A program made the position numbers and the translations under genes. A model generated the notes under the pieces. That model had not been told where the DNA came from, ran no database searches, and saw only the letters and a list, made by a program, of their open reading frames with translations. From assembly GCA_027924645.1 (NCBI GenBank), contig BSBN01000140.1, positions 7,570,501 through 7,634,500 of the forward strand: a DNA stretch of 64,000 nt. The letters are read 5' to 3'. Shown one piece after another: positions 22,782-35,251 of this stretch; within the stretch, counting starts at the first letter, position 1; each line of letters starts with the position of its first letter. This stretch comes from Cunninghamia lanceolata (Eukaryota > Streptophyta > Pinopsida > Cupressales > Cupressaceae).

Positions 22782-23807
22782 ATATTCATACACTCATTCA
22801 TCAAACATCGAAATGGATCTCATATATATATATACACACACACAACATTTACAATCTTCAAATTAGGTCGACATATAGAGAAGTGTATAGTTATGTCTTG
22901 TGTAGCTTGTCAGCCTAAACCTTTCACCAAAATACTTTTTGAATCATTTCAACACTTGAAACATATTTATACATGTCAGCTTTAACTATAGAACCACTTA
23001 CAATATGATTCCAATCAATAAATCTTGCTATACTCAGATCAAAGTATTAGGTCGACCTTATACACAGACTATCACAAGTTCACTCTAACTATCAGAACAC
23101 AACATTCAGTGCAAACCACAAAACATGCTCAAAATAATAGCTAAGACACTTTAGACATCCCCAAGTTTACCTTCAAAACTGCATAGCATAATATGATCAT
23201 GCGATGAAATGAGGACCATCAGAAGTTGCATAGTGTTACTGTCAAACACTATCTAAGCATGCAGTGATACTTAGATGCTCATAACTACCTTACAAGCGGA
23301 CTTCATGCTCTACAACTTTGGATTTAAAGGCTTCAAATATGTGTTTAAAACACCTCAAAACCATAGGAGGAAATATCTATTACCAAAGGAATGCAAACCA
23401 AATCAATCAGGTGTTCTACTCTACTCAAGATTGTTCTCTATTATGCCGAACTTGTGGTAGTTGATACTATACTTCTGGAGATAATAAAAAGATAAAGCTT
23501 AGGATTTAGGATCATCTAAGGACTAGCAACATCTTAGCAGATCCACAAGACAAGATCTTCAATTGCAGACCACTACTGGTCATAACATTGTCTCTTTGTA
23601 GTTGTCTCTGTACTCTGCTTGGAATACTTAGCCAAAATGTCTAAGTATTCTTTTCTGACCAGAGTTATCTATATGCATGACTTCATGAGGATTATTGTAA
23701 TCTCACAACCCTTCTAAGTCCTTATTTCCATCAATTATAACACTAAATATCATGCTTAGCAAATCATACCAACAATATCTTTAATGATGTTTGCCAAGTT
23801 GCCAATA
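22178..23807 (-). repeat. 5' LTR of element D (1630 bp)
   Basis: On the plus strand it runs TGTTGAACACC to GTTGCCAATA (mutated CAACA). It aligns with 15306-16851 with many substitutions, so the insertion is old. Most of the extra length is a CA microsatellite at 22703-22779. GGCTCACTGCC-like repeats lie near 22423-22521. Confidence 0.88.
22703..22779. repeat. (CA)n microsatellite, about 38 units
   Basis: An uninterrupted CA run of about 77 bp lies in the 5' LTR of D. The matching site in the 3' LTR (15826-15840) has only about 7 units, so the array expanded after insertion. Confidence 0.98.
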
Positions 23808-24815
23808 CAGTCTTTGTGTCATTTGCTTTTACCTATACATTGTTCTGTATCTAGACACCAGTAAGAATTGCTTCTCTCCAGTAGACTTTCAGTAGGTCTT
23901 CTTCTTGTATAATTGTCCTTACCACTTCTTGAACAATCATATTCTTCCTTTCAACCACTCCATTATGTTGAGGATTTTTGCGAGTATATAGATGTCTTTT
24001 TATCCCATGATTCTCACAAAACATGTTAAACTCATTAGAAGTAAACTCTTGACCTCTTTCAGACCGCAAACATTTGATTTGTATATCCAATTCATTCTCA
24101 ACCATTTCTTTAAATGCTTTAAACTTATCTAGGGCTTTTGATTTATCCTTAAAAAAGTGACCCATGTCATTCGAGAACAATCATCAATAAATAACATAAA
24201 ATACAGGTCACCTTGAAAACTCCTTACTCTGGTAGGACCAGACAAATCTATATGCAGCAATTCCAATAGTTTGGTACATGACCTATCCTTGCCTTTGAAG
24301 CTTCTTGTTTTATCTCCAAACTCACATTCGTTATAGACAACATTGTAGGGTTTTGTAATCTTTGGCAGATCTCTCATAGCTTGAACTAAACTTATCCTTA
24401 CTAGGCTATCAAAATTGGTGTGACACAATCTCCTATGCCATAGCCTACTTTCACTAATCTAAATCATAAGACAGTAACTAACACCACCTTTGAGATGATA
24501 AGCATTTCCATATGTGCCATTTCAAGCAGCAATTACTGTTCTGAAGCTTTTTCTAATCTCACAGCCATCATCTTGAAACATAAGATTGTAACCCTTGCTA
24601 TACATCTATCTAAAACTCAAGAGAATATGCTTTAAACCTTTGACATAAAGAACATCATTAGTGTTATGCTTTCCATCAAAACTGATTAAACCTTTTCCAC
24701 AAATTTTAGCAACTTCATTACTGCAAAACCTAAGTACTCCACCATCAAGTTTTTTGAGTTTAACAAACTTACTCTTATCACCTGTAATATGATTTGAGCA
24801 TCCACTATCAATGAC
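23808..24815 (-). pseudogene. Copia C protease-integrase (5' part)
   Basis: The minus strand reads the protease site DWVIDSGCSNHITGD near 24815, LYVKGLKHILLS near 24640, and pre-integrase sequence (24129-24428). An integrase core with HIDLSGPTRVRSFQGD and DDCSRMTW follows. The second catalytic Asp is altered (RSERGQEF for RSDRGGEF); NGVVERKN retains Glu. The frame is cut at 23808 by element D, and its continuation is at 15305 and below. Confidence 0.85.
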
Positions 24816-25876
24816 CTAGTCATCCTTTTCACTCCTAGCATGAAAAGAAGACATGACAATGCTTTTAGGGTTAGTACTTGCTTCTGAATCCTTTTCCTTT
24901 ACACAGATTCTAGGGTTAGTAGAACCAGTTTCATCTCTTAGGGCAATAAATAAAAATTCATTATTATCATCCTCATAATCAAATTCATCATCAAAAATAC
25001 TTGCATCTTCTCTAACATAGTGACTTTTCTTTACCATCCTTCCTCTATTTTCCCTATTCTTAGTTCTCATAGCTCTATTTAGACATCTTGAAGCATAATG
25101 ACCTATTTTTCCACAACTGAAACATTTAAAGGGCAACTTACAACTGAACTTTCTAGTACCCTTTTTCATTCTTCTCACAAAGTTAGCTTCTACTTCACCA
25201 AAGTCTTCTAGATTTGATTTGATATTTTTCTCTAATTTTCTAGCCTTAAAAGCAATCTCATCCTTTGCAGTTCCACTAGTTGTGCCAAACTCTCTTATTT
25301 CAATAACACTTAGGGTGCCAATTAACTGATCTTTGGTAAGATGATTCAAATTATGTAATTCTTCAATAGTAGAGACACTATGACTATAATATATAGGAAG
25401 AGTTTTGAATACAGGTTCAATATCACTTCTTTATCATCTATACTTGTGCCAAGTCCTTTAATGTCATTGGAAACTTCATCCAGCACCTGTAAGTATCTTG
25501 TAACTATTTCATCTTTAGACATTTGCATGGTCTCAAATGTGAGCTTCAAATTTTGCATTTTAGCTTGTTTAACCTTATCATCTCCTTCATAAACACTTTC
25601 CAACTTTTTCCAAATTGCATTAGTAGTTTTCAAATTCACAACCTTTATCAATTTAGAATTAGTAAGATGACTTAAGAGAGAATGCTTTTCCTTACCATCA
25701 ATTTCAGCATCTTTGATTTCATCTTCATTATTTATATCATTTTGAGGTTCAATGTAATTATACTTGGTACATTTCTGGACATCATATCCAAGAGAAACTA
25801 GAAAGGCTTTCATCCTTACCTTCCAAAGTTCATAGTCTGATCCATCAAATAAGGGAATCTACTTCTTGTGTGCCAT
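24816..25876 (-). pseudogene. Copia C gag
   Basis: It starts at ATG 25874-25876 (MAHKK, then an in-frame TAG, then IPLFDGSDYELWKVRMKAF). The UBN2-type capsid region (25346-25813) contains LESVYEGDDKVKQAKMQNLK. A frameshift near 25350 separates it from the rest (24816-25349), which has an intact CCHC knuckle CFSCGKIGHYASRC. Gag and protease form one polyprotein in this family, so the boundary is approximate. Confidence 0.87.
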
Positions 25877-25913
25877 CGTGAATCTACCTCAAGTTGCTAA
25901 GCTTTCTTCAAAG

Positions 25914-25932
25914 TAACCTTGCTCTGATACCA
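25914..25932 (-). other. Primer-binding site of Copia C
   Basis: The minus strand reads TGGTATCAGAGCAAGGTTA two bases from the LTR. Its first twelve bases are the canonical initiator-Met-tRNA site. Confidence 0.88.
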
Positions 25933-25934
25933 AT

Positions 25935-28547
25935 TATTGAATGCATAAGACAACTAACATGGGCGGTGAATCAATTGTATCAGAAATTTCAAACCCTCAC
26001 AAACATATTGACAACCACATTAGTTCACTTAAACCCTTAATCTATCATGATGATTAAACATGAGAAGCAAATAATAGAAGCTTAAACACATCAACACCAT
26101 AAACAAGAGGACAGTAGATTTTACATGGAATAGCCTAAAAGGGAAAAACCATGATGAGGATTAGCTCACAAAATAATGTAGTAACAATACTAAATTGCAA
26201 AAGGCTTACTGCATGAGGGGTCACTGTGAGAGAGTGAGAATGCTCATTGTAGGTCCAGACTCACTATCCAAGTGGACTCATTGCCCACTGAGAAAGAAAG
26301 AAGAGAAGAATGGCTCACTGCCAAACTTTGAACTGTTATGGTTGCATCTATCCTATGCATGGAATTTAGTTCCAATGAATCTCAATATCCATCAAAACAC
26401 AAATAACATCTTCGTAACATCACTGAGAATAGTAGACACCTTCTCACTGCATCTATTATCCTAACACATGAATACTCTTTCTTACCTAATCAAATTCACA
26501 TCACACACCATCTCCCTCACTCTCACCTTCATCCATGACTCCTTGACACTTATTTATACAATCTCCAATCATGAAAACATTCTGCAAGACTGGAAACATG
26601 ACTTAACCCATAAAATTCAAATTAGGTCTAGACCTAAACAATCCTACAGAGGAAAGGAATGAATGTAGACCACACCACACCTTAGCATGGACCTAAATCC
26701 ACTCTTACATGCTTCATCATTCTTTCACAATCACCAAAGCATAATCAGAATTAGTTGAAACAACCATGTCGGCCAAACTTGTGTTAACACCAAGAACTTT
26801 TAGGCACATGCTTCCTCAAAGATAAAAACACCTTGTAGACCTTGCACAAAGATTTAACACAATCTAGAAATATCCATGATCTTGAAGTCACCTAAAAAAC
26901 CAACAAATCTAACCACAACAACTTTCACCTGAAGAAAGTTCACATTTTTCTTACAAACAACATTATCAAACTCTGCTACACAAAAAATTGCTTTTTGGAG
27001 AACCAAATCACAAACCGGGTGTTGGCAAGAAGTTGAGTCCACTTTTTGGCCAAAAAGTGGAAGTGTTTTCCCTGATTTTTAGAATTTGTCACATTTGACC
27101 TCAAAATTTGAAGCACTTAGAGATGGAATATTGAAAAAAGTCACTAATCATAAAATGTAGTACTCAGAGTTTAGTTTCTAAATATGTAATTTATTTCAAT
27201 ACCCATATTATAAAAATTGATTTTCAATAGGCATTTCTAAAAACCACTGTTTAAAAGTCACTTTTTTTTACTATACCATGCACGTGTACGTCATCCATAT
27301 TTTGACCTAAATAATCATATTTTTCCAAATCTTTTTGGGAAAAGATTTGTAACTCACTTAAGCATGTTTCCCATATTTTTTTGTAATTTTCTATTGAATA
27401 GATTTTTTTTGGTTAATTTTTTATTGGCCATATTTGGTGTTTTGAAAAAACGTCGTGTACGTCACACATAAGATGACCTTAACTTATCATTTTTAAATTT
27501 TTTTTTTCAAATTGAAAAGAATTGTCTGAAATATGTTTTTCATACAATTTGTTTTTTAAAAAATTATTTTAATAAAAAGTTATTAAAATACTAAAAAACC
27601 CTGATAATTCAAGTTTATGGACTTTTTTCATTAGAAATTAATTGAAAAATAGAAAAGATAATCCAATTGTAAATAAATTATATAATTAGAATCTACACTG
27701 TCTCATCTATAATGGGTTTTAATTTTGTCAAAAACGTCTTTTAAAAAAGTAGCCAACCATATTGCCAAAGTCCATTTCTTCAAAAAATTTGAGGCTTTTT
27801 GTTTAAAAAATAAATAATAAATACAAAAATATGTCCAAAACTAAAAACAATTATATATTTTAAAACTAGACATTGTCATCTTAAATGGGTTTTAATTTCA
27901 TCTAAAAATTCTAAACAGACATTTGTTAGCCATATTGCCCAAATCCATCATTTCTGAAAATATTTTGTGTTGAGGCTTCCACTAAAAGTGGACCCAACTT
28001 CTTGCACTTACCCAACCTTCTAGATAGAAAATAGATAAGGACCTTATAAGCATATATCTAGAACTACAACACCTGAAAATATTATGTGGAGAAATGTAGA
28101 TCGAAATACTTTTCCTAGACACACTGTAAACACTGTCAGACACTAACTTCAAACTGGTGAACATAACTTTCACAACACAATGATCTAGACTACCAAATTA
28201 TGGATTTAACATCTTTAAAAACTTCTCAACAGCATATCTAAACCACACAATTAGATATCCATCACAGAAGAAATGTGGAGCAAAAACTCAAACATTATTC
28301 TATAAGCCAGAAGACTTCTTTAACACACTGTTTCCAATATTAATCAAATATTCTAAAACGCACTTGGAAACTTAGTAAGAGGAACATATTCTTAGTACCT
28401 TCAACACTTCTTCAAGGTAGTCACATCATCATTAACTCAATAACTTAATGAAATAATAATAGGAACAATAGAGAACATAGTTGACACCAATGACAACACA
28501 AACATGTTGACATCAATGACAACACTGATTAGCACACACTTGCAACA
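25935..28547 (-). repeat. 5' LTR of Copia C, with a TIR element inside
   Basis: On the plus strand it runs TATTGAATGC (mutated TGTTG) to TTGCAACA. The 2613 bp include a 997-bp TIR element (27017-28013), leaving about 1.6 kb of LTR, similar to B. Its last 300 bp match the 3' LTR remnant at 12572-12867. GGCTCACTGCC-like motifs lie around 26205-26322. Confidence 0.85.
27017..28013. mobile_element. TIR DNA element T1 (997 bp), non-coding
   Basis: The ends are inverted repeats: GGGTGTTGGCAAGAAGTTG on the left and, reverse-complemented, GGGTAAGTGCAAGAAGTTG on the right, continuing as GTCCACTTTT. It is flanked by exact 4-bp repeats AACC (27013-27016 and 28014-28017). The interior is AT-rich with no ORF over about 60 codons of its own, so it is non-autonomous. 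It has the same terminal bases and target-duplication length as T2. Confidence 0.78.
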
Positions 28548-30648
28548 AGTCTAGCTTGTTTCACTTACTAGATAATCTTAAAAATAAATATTCACTACTT
28601 TGATATGCTAATCTATTAACTATAGAATAGGTCTAGTCCAATTTGTAGGGTTCTTCCTCCTTATCCCAATTCACACTTGTGGTCTAGTCTTCCCAATTCA
28701 AATTCTAATTCTATTGCTTCTCAATTTAACTTTCTATGAATAGAAATGTTACCTATTGTCTTATGTGCCAAAGGTCTCAAGTTTTATACATCTAAGATTT
28801 ATATTTAAGCACATCTTCAAGTGTAGTAATGAATGGAGGGTCTAGAGAATGGACTATCCAACCATGCAACTAGAGTAAACACAACATAAACGAAATAAAA
28901 ACAACACAAGAATATAGTACAATTGAATATTTATATGCTCAATATCTCAGACAATTACAATGCTTATATGGCGGCAACATGCGGGCTATGATCTAGCTCA
29001 CAGACCTACTTCTAGGATACAACATACATGAATTATATGGCCTTGAAGTGCCTCCGAAAAAGAACTATCCTTCTATTCTATTACTAGATACCAATAATTA
29101 CCTGCAAGATGAAACGTGTAGAAAATGTGTATGTTAGCCTACAACTCAAGGTACTGCTCCACAAATGGATGAAACATTTTGCAGTTCTTAATGACTATCT
29201 ATTTGGTCCTTTATTATCTTGTGTGATGCTCCATTGAGCTCAGCAAGTCATGGGAATGCTCCACAAACCTTGTATGCTCAAACTAAATATTGATTGCTCT
29301 ACTCTGTGAATGTTTTTGACCTTCTGATGGCAATAACTCTCTGCAGATGAATCCAAATCATATTGAAATATGAATACGATGTATCTGACATAGTGTAGAA
29401 TCTAAGTCCTACTCTGTGAGATCTAAAATGAAGATGTGTTATAATGCAAAAAAAAAGATGAAATTGTAATTGATTGAAATGTAAGAAAACAAAACAAAAC
29501 AAATATTTTGGTTGATGCAAGGTTTCTCTTCTACCTGGGATGCTCCTACATCATCTTTATACCCAATTAGTATAATCATTTTAGATCAAGACTCATTTCA
29601 TAAAAGTATATACATTTAGAGAATTTTAATAGTAGAAAAAACTTAGTCTTACTTGCATTAAGGTTTGCATTCTCTATATTGCCTATTTTCAAATATTATT
29701 ACATTGACCATAGGGTTTACCTAATAACAAGGAATTTATCTATAGTAAAGCCCAAAAGGTACTTTTTAGAACCACCAATTTCTCAAATGTAAGTATCAAT
29801 GTAGGTGAGTAGATTCTAGAAGAGAACATGAGCATCTATAAATCCTAAGACAAGACCATGGCATGGCCTAGTTAGTATAATACAACTTTTAGAAGACATT
29901 TTAGTGGCTCCATATCATTATCTCAATACTAGACTCTAGTTTCTATTTTTCTATTTCAACTACTCAAGAAACAAAAGAGGTCAAAGTTGACAATATGTCA
30001 TAAACTATATAATCATTCTATTTTTCTCTTAGAAATTTCAATTACTTAAATAATAATTTATTTCAACATCAACTTATTTGATCTAGGATTAATTCAATTA
30101 GGGTTAGACACTTTTGATCCTTTAGCTATATGGTGTGTCTATTTCCTTTGAGTAATTCACATTTATGATTTGATAAAAATACTATAAACATATTTTATTA
30201 GAACAATAATGCATATTTTTATTTGCAATTAAATACCATTATTTTTCATTAAAAAAATCACACAAATGCTATAAACATCCTAGAATTTACATAAATTAAA
30301 ATTTAAAAAATTATAAATATTTATCATGCAAGTAATATTTAATTAATTAAAAAGTATTAAACTTTCTTTGTCAAGTAAATAGTCATTATATTAAAATTAA
30401 AAATAAATAAAAAATTACAGTAATAATCTATTGTATTGGGTTTGTTCCATATATTTATAGTCATTGTACATCATTCCTAATAATATATTCTTGATTAATA
30501 TCTTAATCATGTATAAAAAAATACACCCTATATAGAGTATTGAAAACTCTAATAGAAAGGGTTTGAGGAAAGCATTAAGAGTAGAAAATTCTCATTGACT
30601 CATGTAGAAGCCCCATGCTCTTGAAGAATCTTCTCTCCTATATACCTA
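28548..30648. other. Spacer without recognisable genes
   Basis: This AT-rich DNA lies between Copia C and the Gypsy element. I see no convincing ORF, RNA gene or repeat edge. Confidence 0.6.
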
Positions 30649-30653
30649 CAACC

Positions 30654-33648
30654 TGTTATCACATTGATTTGCACCCTGTGTTGAAGGCTTTTAGGGCTTC
30701 AATAATCTAGTGAAACATTGAGATGATCTCTAGGTGTGGGACCCTGTAGAAAGATCAAATCTCCAGAGAGAGGATAGTTCCTTTGCTAAATAAGAGATTT
30801 AGCTATTCCTAAGACTAAACCTAATCTATCCACCATTTAGGAAAAGGGAAAGAGGGATAAAACTAGAAATTAATGGAAGTGATACACCAGGTTTGAATAT
30901 GGAGCTCTCACTGTACTGAGAATGCATAAAATAACTAGATACAACTGATAAACTTTCACAAGTCTAGTTGATTCTAACAGAAATAAGAGCATAATATAAT
31001 TGTAAGGAACAAACATTCACATACAAATCAATCCTAATTTACATAGTGCTAAAAACAAGCATGAAGAGGTAAAAAAAAGTGTGTATTTCATCAAAAAAGG
31101 AAGATTACAGTAGAGGGCTCTGTTTGAAAATATAGAAGAAAAACCAAAAGCTCAACTATCTTGCAACTATGTTTTCAACCCTCATTACATCTTTCAGATA
31201 TGCATATATAGCATTTGATTACATTGATCTCAGTCATTTCACAATAAATTCGCTCCTATGGGCTTGTTAAAAAATATCCCTATCAAAAGGGAATGTCTGC
31301 TTATTAAAATAAACTACACAAAATATCTTGGATCATAGAGGAGATGGGAAATATTTTACCTTCAATGTAAATAGTTGATTCATCAACCTACAACAATAAA
31401 TGTAAAAATATCTAGGAAGGGAGTAGTTGAGGTAGCTAAAAGATCACATCTGTATTAATGGAAGATGAGGAAAATCAAAATATTTTCCCTCCAAAGTCAT
31501 CCTTATACAGAGATTTTACAACACTTCAAATATCTACATTCAAATATTTGAAGTTTACAATACATTTTCAAGATTTTTTTTACATATTCTATCAATTTCT
31601 ACATATTTTTATCCTTAGTCAGCTACTTTTTTAGTTTTTTGAACTATGGCCTATTTCTGCATTTTTGCCCCTATTGGGAAAAATCATCTTTTCTGAATCA
31701 TTCACATTCTATCAAAATATTTATGAATCATATTTTTGCCCCTATCGACAAAATATTCTTTTCTTGAACTATCATTACTTATCCTCTTTTGCCCTTATCG
31801 GTAAAATGTCACTTCTCTGAACTCTTGTTGCTTGCTCCTTATCATCTCTATTTTTGCCTTATTCGTAAAAATCATCCTTTTGAACCATTCCTGACTATAT
31901 TCTACCTTATTGGTAAAATATCATTTTGCTGAACTTGGCTTTGTTTGCTCTTTTCCTTCTTTATTGATAATTTTACATTTTGAAGAAGAATTTGCTTTTG
32001 GATTCGACTGTGTGTATTCTTTTGTATGGCTGTGGAAAACTCATGCCTACTAATTTTACATTTTGCCAAACTTAGCTTACTTTTTCAACTTTTACCCTTA
32101 TCAAAAAAATGTTCAAACTTTGAACTTTTCTATCTGCTTCATTTCCTATTAGCAAAAGTCCCTTATTGATGAACTCCACTTTCTTCATCACTTTTCCCCT
32201 CGTTGACAAAATCACTTTTAGCTGAACTCTACTTTTGGTCCATCTTTTTACTCTATTTTGTGTTGTCGGTAAAATCATCCTTTCTCGAACCATTCTTGGG
32301 GCCAACTTTTACCTTTATTGGCAAAAGTTTGCTTTCATGAACTTTGCCTTCATCTTTACTTCATTCTTGCCTTATCAGCAAAAGTATGCTATCAGCGAAC
32401 TTTTATAATTTTGAACCTTCGAGAAGTTCGACCCACTTCTGACTCGCCAATAAGGCCTAGCTTTACCTTTTCTTACTTAGTTGATTTTCCCTTTCCTATT
32501 TTGCCTTATCAAAAAAATGTTAACTTTTTGAACCTAGCCCACCATGTCAACAATTTTGTGCTCTTCTGAATCATGGCCTTGCTTCAACTTTTGCCTTATC
32601 AGCAAAATGTTCCATCGGCAAACTTTTTGCATTTTTTAACTTGGTGAAAAGTTGAGGCTTTGCCCAACTTGCCAATAGAAGGGGCATTTTCTTTCATTAC
32701 TTAGTCAATTTTCCACGTTTCAAACTTTAACTTATTGACAAAATCACCAAACTTTGAACCATGAATGCCTTAGCCAAAATCTCCTTTTGTCAGCCCATTT
32801 CCCTTTTCTTGACCTCCCTCTTTTTACCACCTTCTCCTTTGCCTACTTTGTTAGTGATTAGCCTCATTGGCGAACTGCTAAAACTCTGAACTTATGAAAA
32901 GTTTGTCCTTTTCTGATTTGCGGACAAGCCTTTTCCTTGCTCTCTTTTAACTTTGCCGATTCTCACAAATCTTCCCCTTCACCTTTCTTCTGCCTTCCCT
33001 TTATCGAGAAATCACCTAGTCGATGAACCAAAGAATTTTTGAGCTTTTGGAATGTTCACGACTGGGCAAAATCATCAATAAAGACATATTTTCTTTGGTT
33101 TTGTCTTAGCTACTTTTCAAAGAAATCTATGCCCTTGACCCTTTGTCAAAAAAATACCGAATCAGTGAACCTTTGAAACAAACAAACTTTTTGCAAAGTT
33201 AGTGAAGCATAAACTTTGCCGACAAAGGGGAACTTATCTCGTGGCTTCGACAATTTTTGAAAAGGCCGACTCCCCTTCCCTTCAATCAAAAAATCACCCA
33301 AGCGGCAAACTTGTGAAAAATTAAACTCTTGAAGAGTTCATAAAACCTAAAATTTGCCGATAAAGGGGGAAGAGCTACTCTGTGCCTTAGCCATTTTTGT
33401 TAGTTCATGAACATTAAGTTTTGCTGACTAAGGCTCAAAATGGTACAAAAACTAAGGCAAAAGCCTCAATTTTTTGGGTTTTTCTTGGTTTTTTGCAAGG
33501 CTTCCCTAGATGAATTATTAGTGATTTGTAGAAGGCAGAACACTAGAATTTGAAGGTTTTTAGGCTTGCAGAGCTAAGATTCCAAGGGATTTCAACAAGA
33601 TTTGTGAGTTGGGCTATTTGACTCTGGGCAAAGGAAAATATGTCAACA
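30654..33648 (-). repeat. 3' LTR of the Gypsy element (2995 bp)
   Basis: It aligns with 39079-42931 minus the T2 insertion. From about 31660 to 33400 it consists largely of degenerate units of 60-75 bp. Each has TTTTGCC, a short TTATC-like loop, GGCAAAA and a trailing GAAC. At 32895 it shows the uninterrupted site (AAACTCTGAACTTATG) into which T2 inserted in the other LTR. Confidence 0.9.
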
Positions 33649-35251
33649 TTTTGGTGACCTCTCAAGGATGTTTGGATGCTAAACAAATAGACCAGTAGCC
33701 TTAACCATCCATTATGCATGGAGTCTAAAAGAATGGACTGCAATAGGTCAAAACAATTGAAACCTTGCCTTTTGAAACAACACCAAAAAGGGACAAGGAC
33801 TGCATTCTCCTAATGACAATGCAGCTTGTGTAAAAGCACTTATTGAAGCAAAAACTAAAGTATAAATAGAACTAAAACAATATGTACAAAATCTTAGACC
33901 AACCTTAATGGTAAGGTTTGAGATGGATCCCACTGACTGAGATCGGTAGAACTTCACCATCCAGCCATCAAAGAATGAAAGCATTGGCTTGTTTGCAGCT
34001 AATGATAATATATGACCCATTCCAAAGTGCATCAAACTTGGTGTGGCCTCCATGTTTGTCTCAATCAGCACCCCATTTTAGAATTAGATCACCTTCTTTG
34101 AAGGTCTAAACCTTGGCCTTCTTATATAAAAATACTTTTTGGTCTATTTTTTATGCCATTCTAATGTATTCATGGCTGACTGTCTTTTCTCTTCTAGTTC
34201 AGTCAATTCATCCATTCTAACAGACTTGGCAACTTGTCCTTCCAATTCCAATTGTTGAGCCAATTCTAATGCAAGAAGCTCTAAAGATATAGGAAATCTA
34301 GCCTCTCTTCTGTACACAAGAATAAAAAGAGAGTTTCCAATGGATCTCTTGTATGTGATCCTATCACCCCAAAGAGCTAATCTGATCTTATTGCGCCATT
34401 GCCTCTGGTTTCTCTCCATGGTCCTTTTCAAAATTATGATCAGATTCTTGTTGGTGGACTCATCCGGCCCATTACCTTGAGGTTAATAGTTGGATGAAGT
34501 ATTCAAGAACACATTGTATTTAAGAGCCCAATCAACAATTCTAAAACCAGTGAATGCTTTTGCATTATCATAAATAATGGTATGAAGAGCTCTAAACCTT
34601 GTCATGATTTCTTCCAAGAAATCCATGATTGCTAACTCGGTGGCCTCTTTGAGTGGGACTTCTTCAATCCACTTGGTGAAGTAGTCCATTGTATCCAAAA
34701 CCCACTTGTGGCCATCACTGGAAGTGGGATTTATCATGCCAATGAAGTCTAATCCCCACTGTGAGAAGGGTTGATCAGCCTGAATAGGGTGGAGTGGGAG
34801 TGTTTCCAATTGTGTCTTTCCAACAAAGAAAGTACACTCTTTGCATTTTCTTACCCATACATTGGCATCATTAAATAATGTGGGCCAAAAATAACATGCC
34901 CTCATTATTTTCATTGTTATAGCTCTAGTAGAGAAAAGGTGAACAACTCAGCCAAAATGAAACTTACTGAGAAGTCTATCAATTTGATCCTCTTCTATAC
35001 ACCTCAGTAAGACTATCCAAGTTTCTCTTGAAGAGAACACCATCTACTAAAGCATAAGGAATAGACTGCAACCTACAGTGTCTCCTTTTGGTTCTATCCA
35101 ATCCATAGGGATACTCACCAGTGGATAGGAATTTGGCCATATCTTTTGTCCAAGTACTCACAACTGATGGTTTGGCTATAGGTTCTTCCTCATTCAAATG
35201 GTAAGATGAACTCATTTCATCTATAGAAATCTGTGCTAGCTGTTCACACAA
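33649..35251 (-). pseudogene. Gypsy integrase and C-terminal tail
   Basis: The minus strand reads the integrase zinc-binding region and core: CKECTFFVGKTQ, GLDFIGMI, IIYDNAKAF, then ESTNKNL near 34455. These give the D-D-E catalytic residues. A following helical part (34144-34431) and a decayed GPY/F-like segment with LDGE (about 33900-34060) end the polyprotein. A stop at about 34483 breaks the core just before the third acidic residue. No chromodomain is visible. The last 100 bp before the LTR have no obvious ORF. Confidence 0.85.

Larger units (their letters stand above)
15306..23807 (-). mobile_element. Nested non-autonomous LTR element D (gag + accessory ORF, no pol)
   Basis: An 8502-bp element has LTRs of 1546 and 1630 bp and sits in the integrase of Copia C. 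Flanking 5-mers are GAGTC (15301-15305) and CAGTC (23808-23812), an imperfect target duplication. On the minus strand its interior runs primer site, gag-like coiled coil and zinc knuckles, accessory ORF, polypurine tract. I find no protease DSG site, integrase or RT motif in its 5.3 kb interior. It would therefore need enzymes from a relative to move. It may equally be an internally deleted derivative of a full-length element. Confidence 0.85.
12572..28547 (-). mobile_element. Copia element C, interrupted by nested insertions
   Basis: Minus-strand order: 5' LTR (25935-28547, holding a TIR element), primer site, gag, protease, integrase broken by element D (15306-23807), reverse transcriptase, RNase H, polypurine tracts, and the end of the 3' LTR (12572-12867). 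The rest of the 3' LTR was displaced by the A-B array. Rejoining across D restores the integrase context (...TKTPYELWYGR). Coding frames are decayed. It is related to A and B but clearly a different family member. Confidence 0.85.

Noticed and set aside
22537..22866. Plus-strand ORF with a long Thr-His run
   Set aside because: The run is the translated CA microsatellite within an LTR, not a protein.
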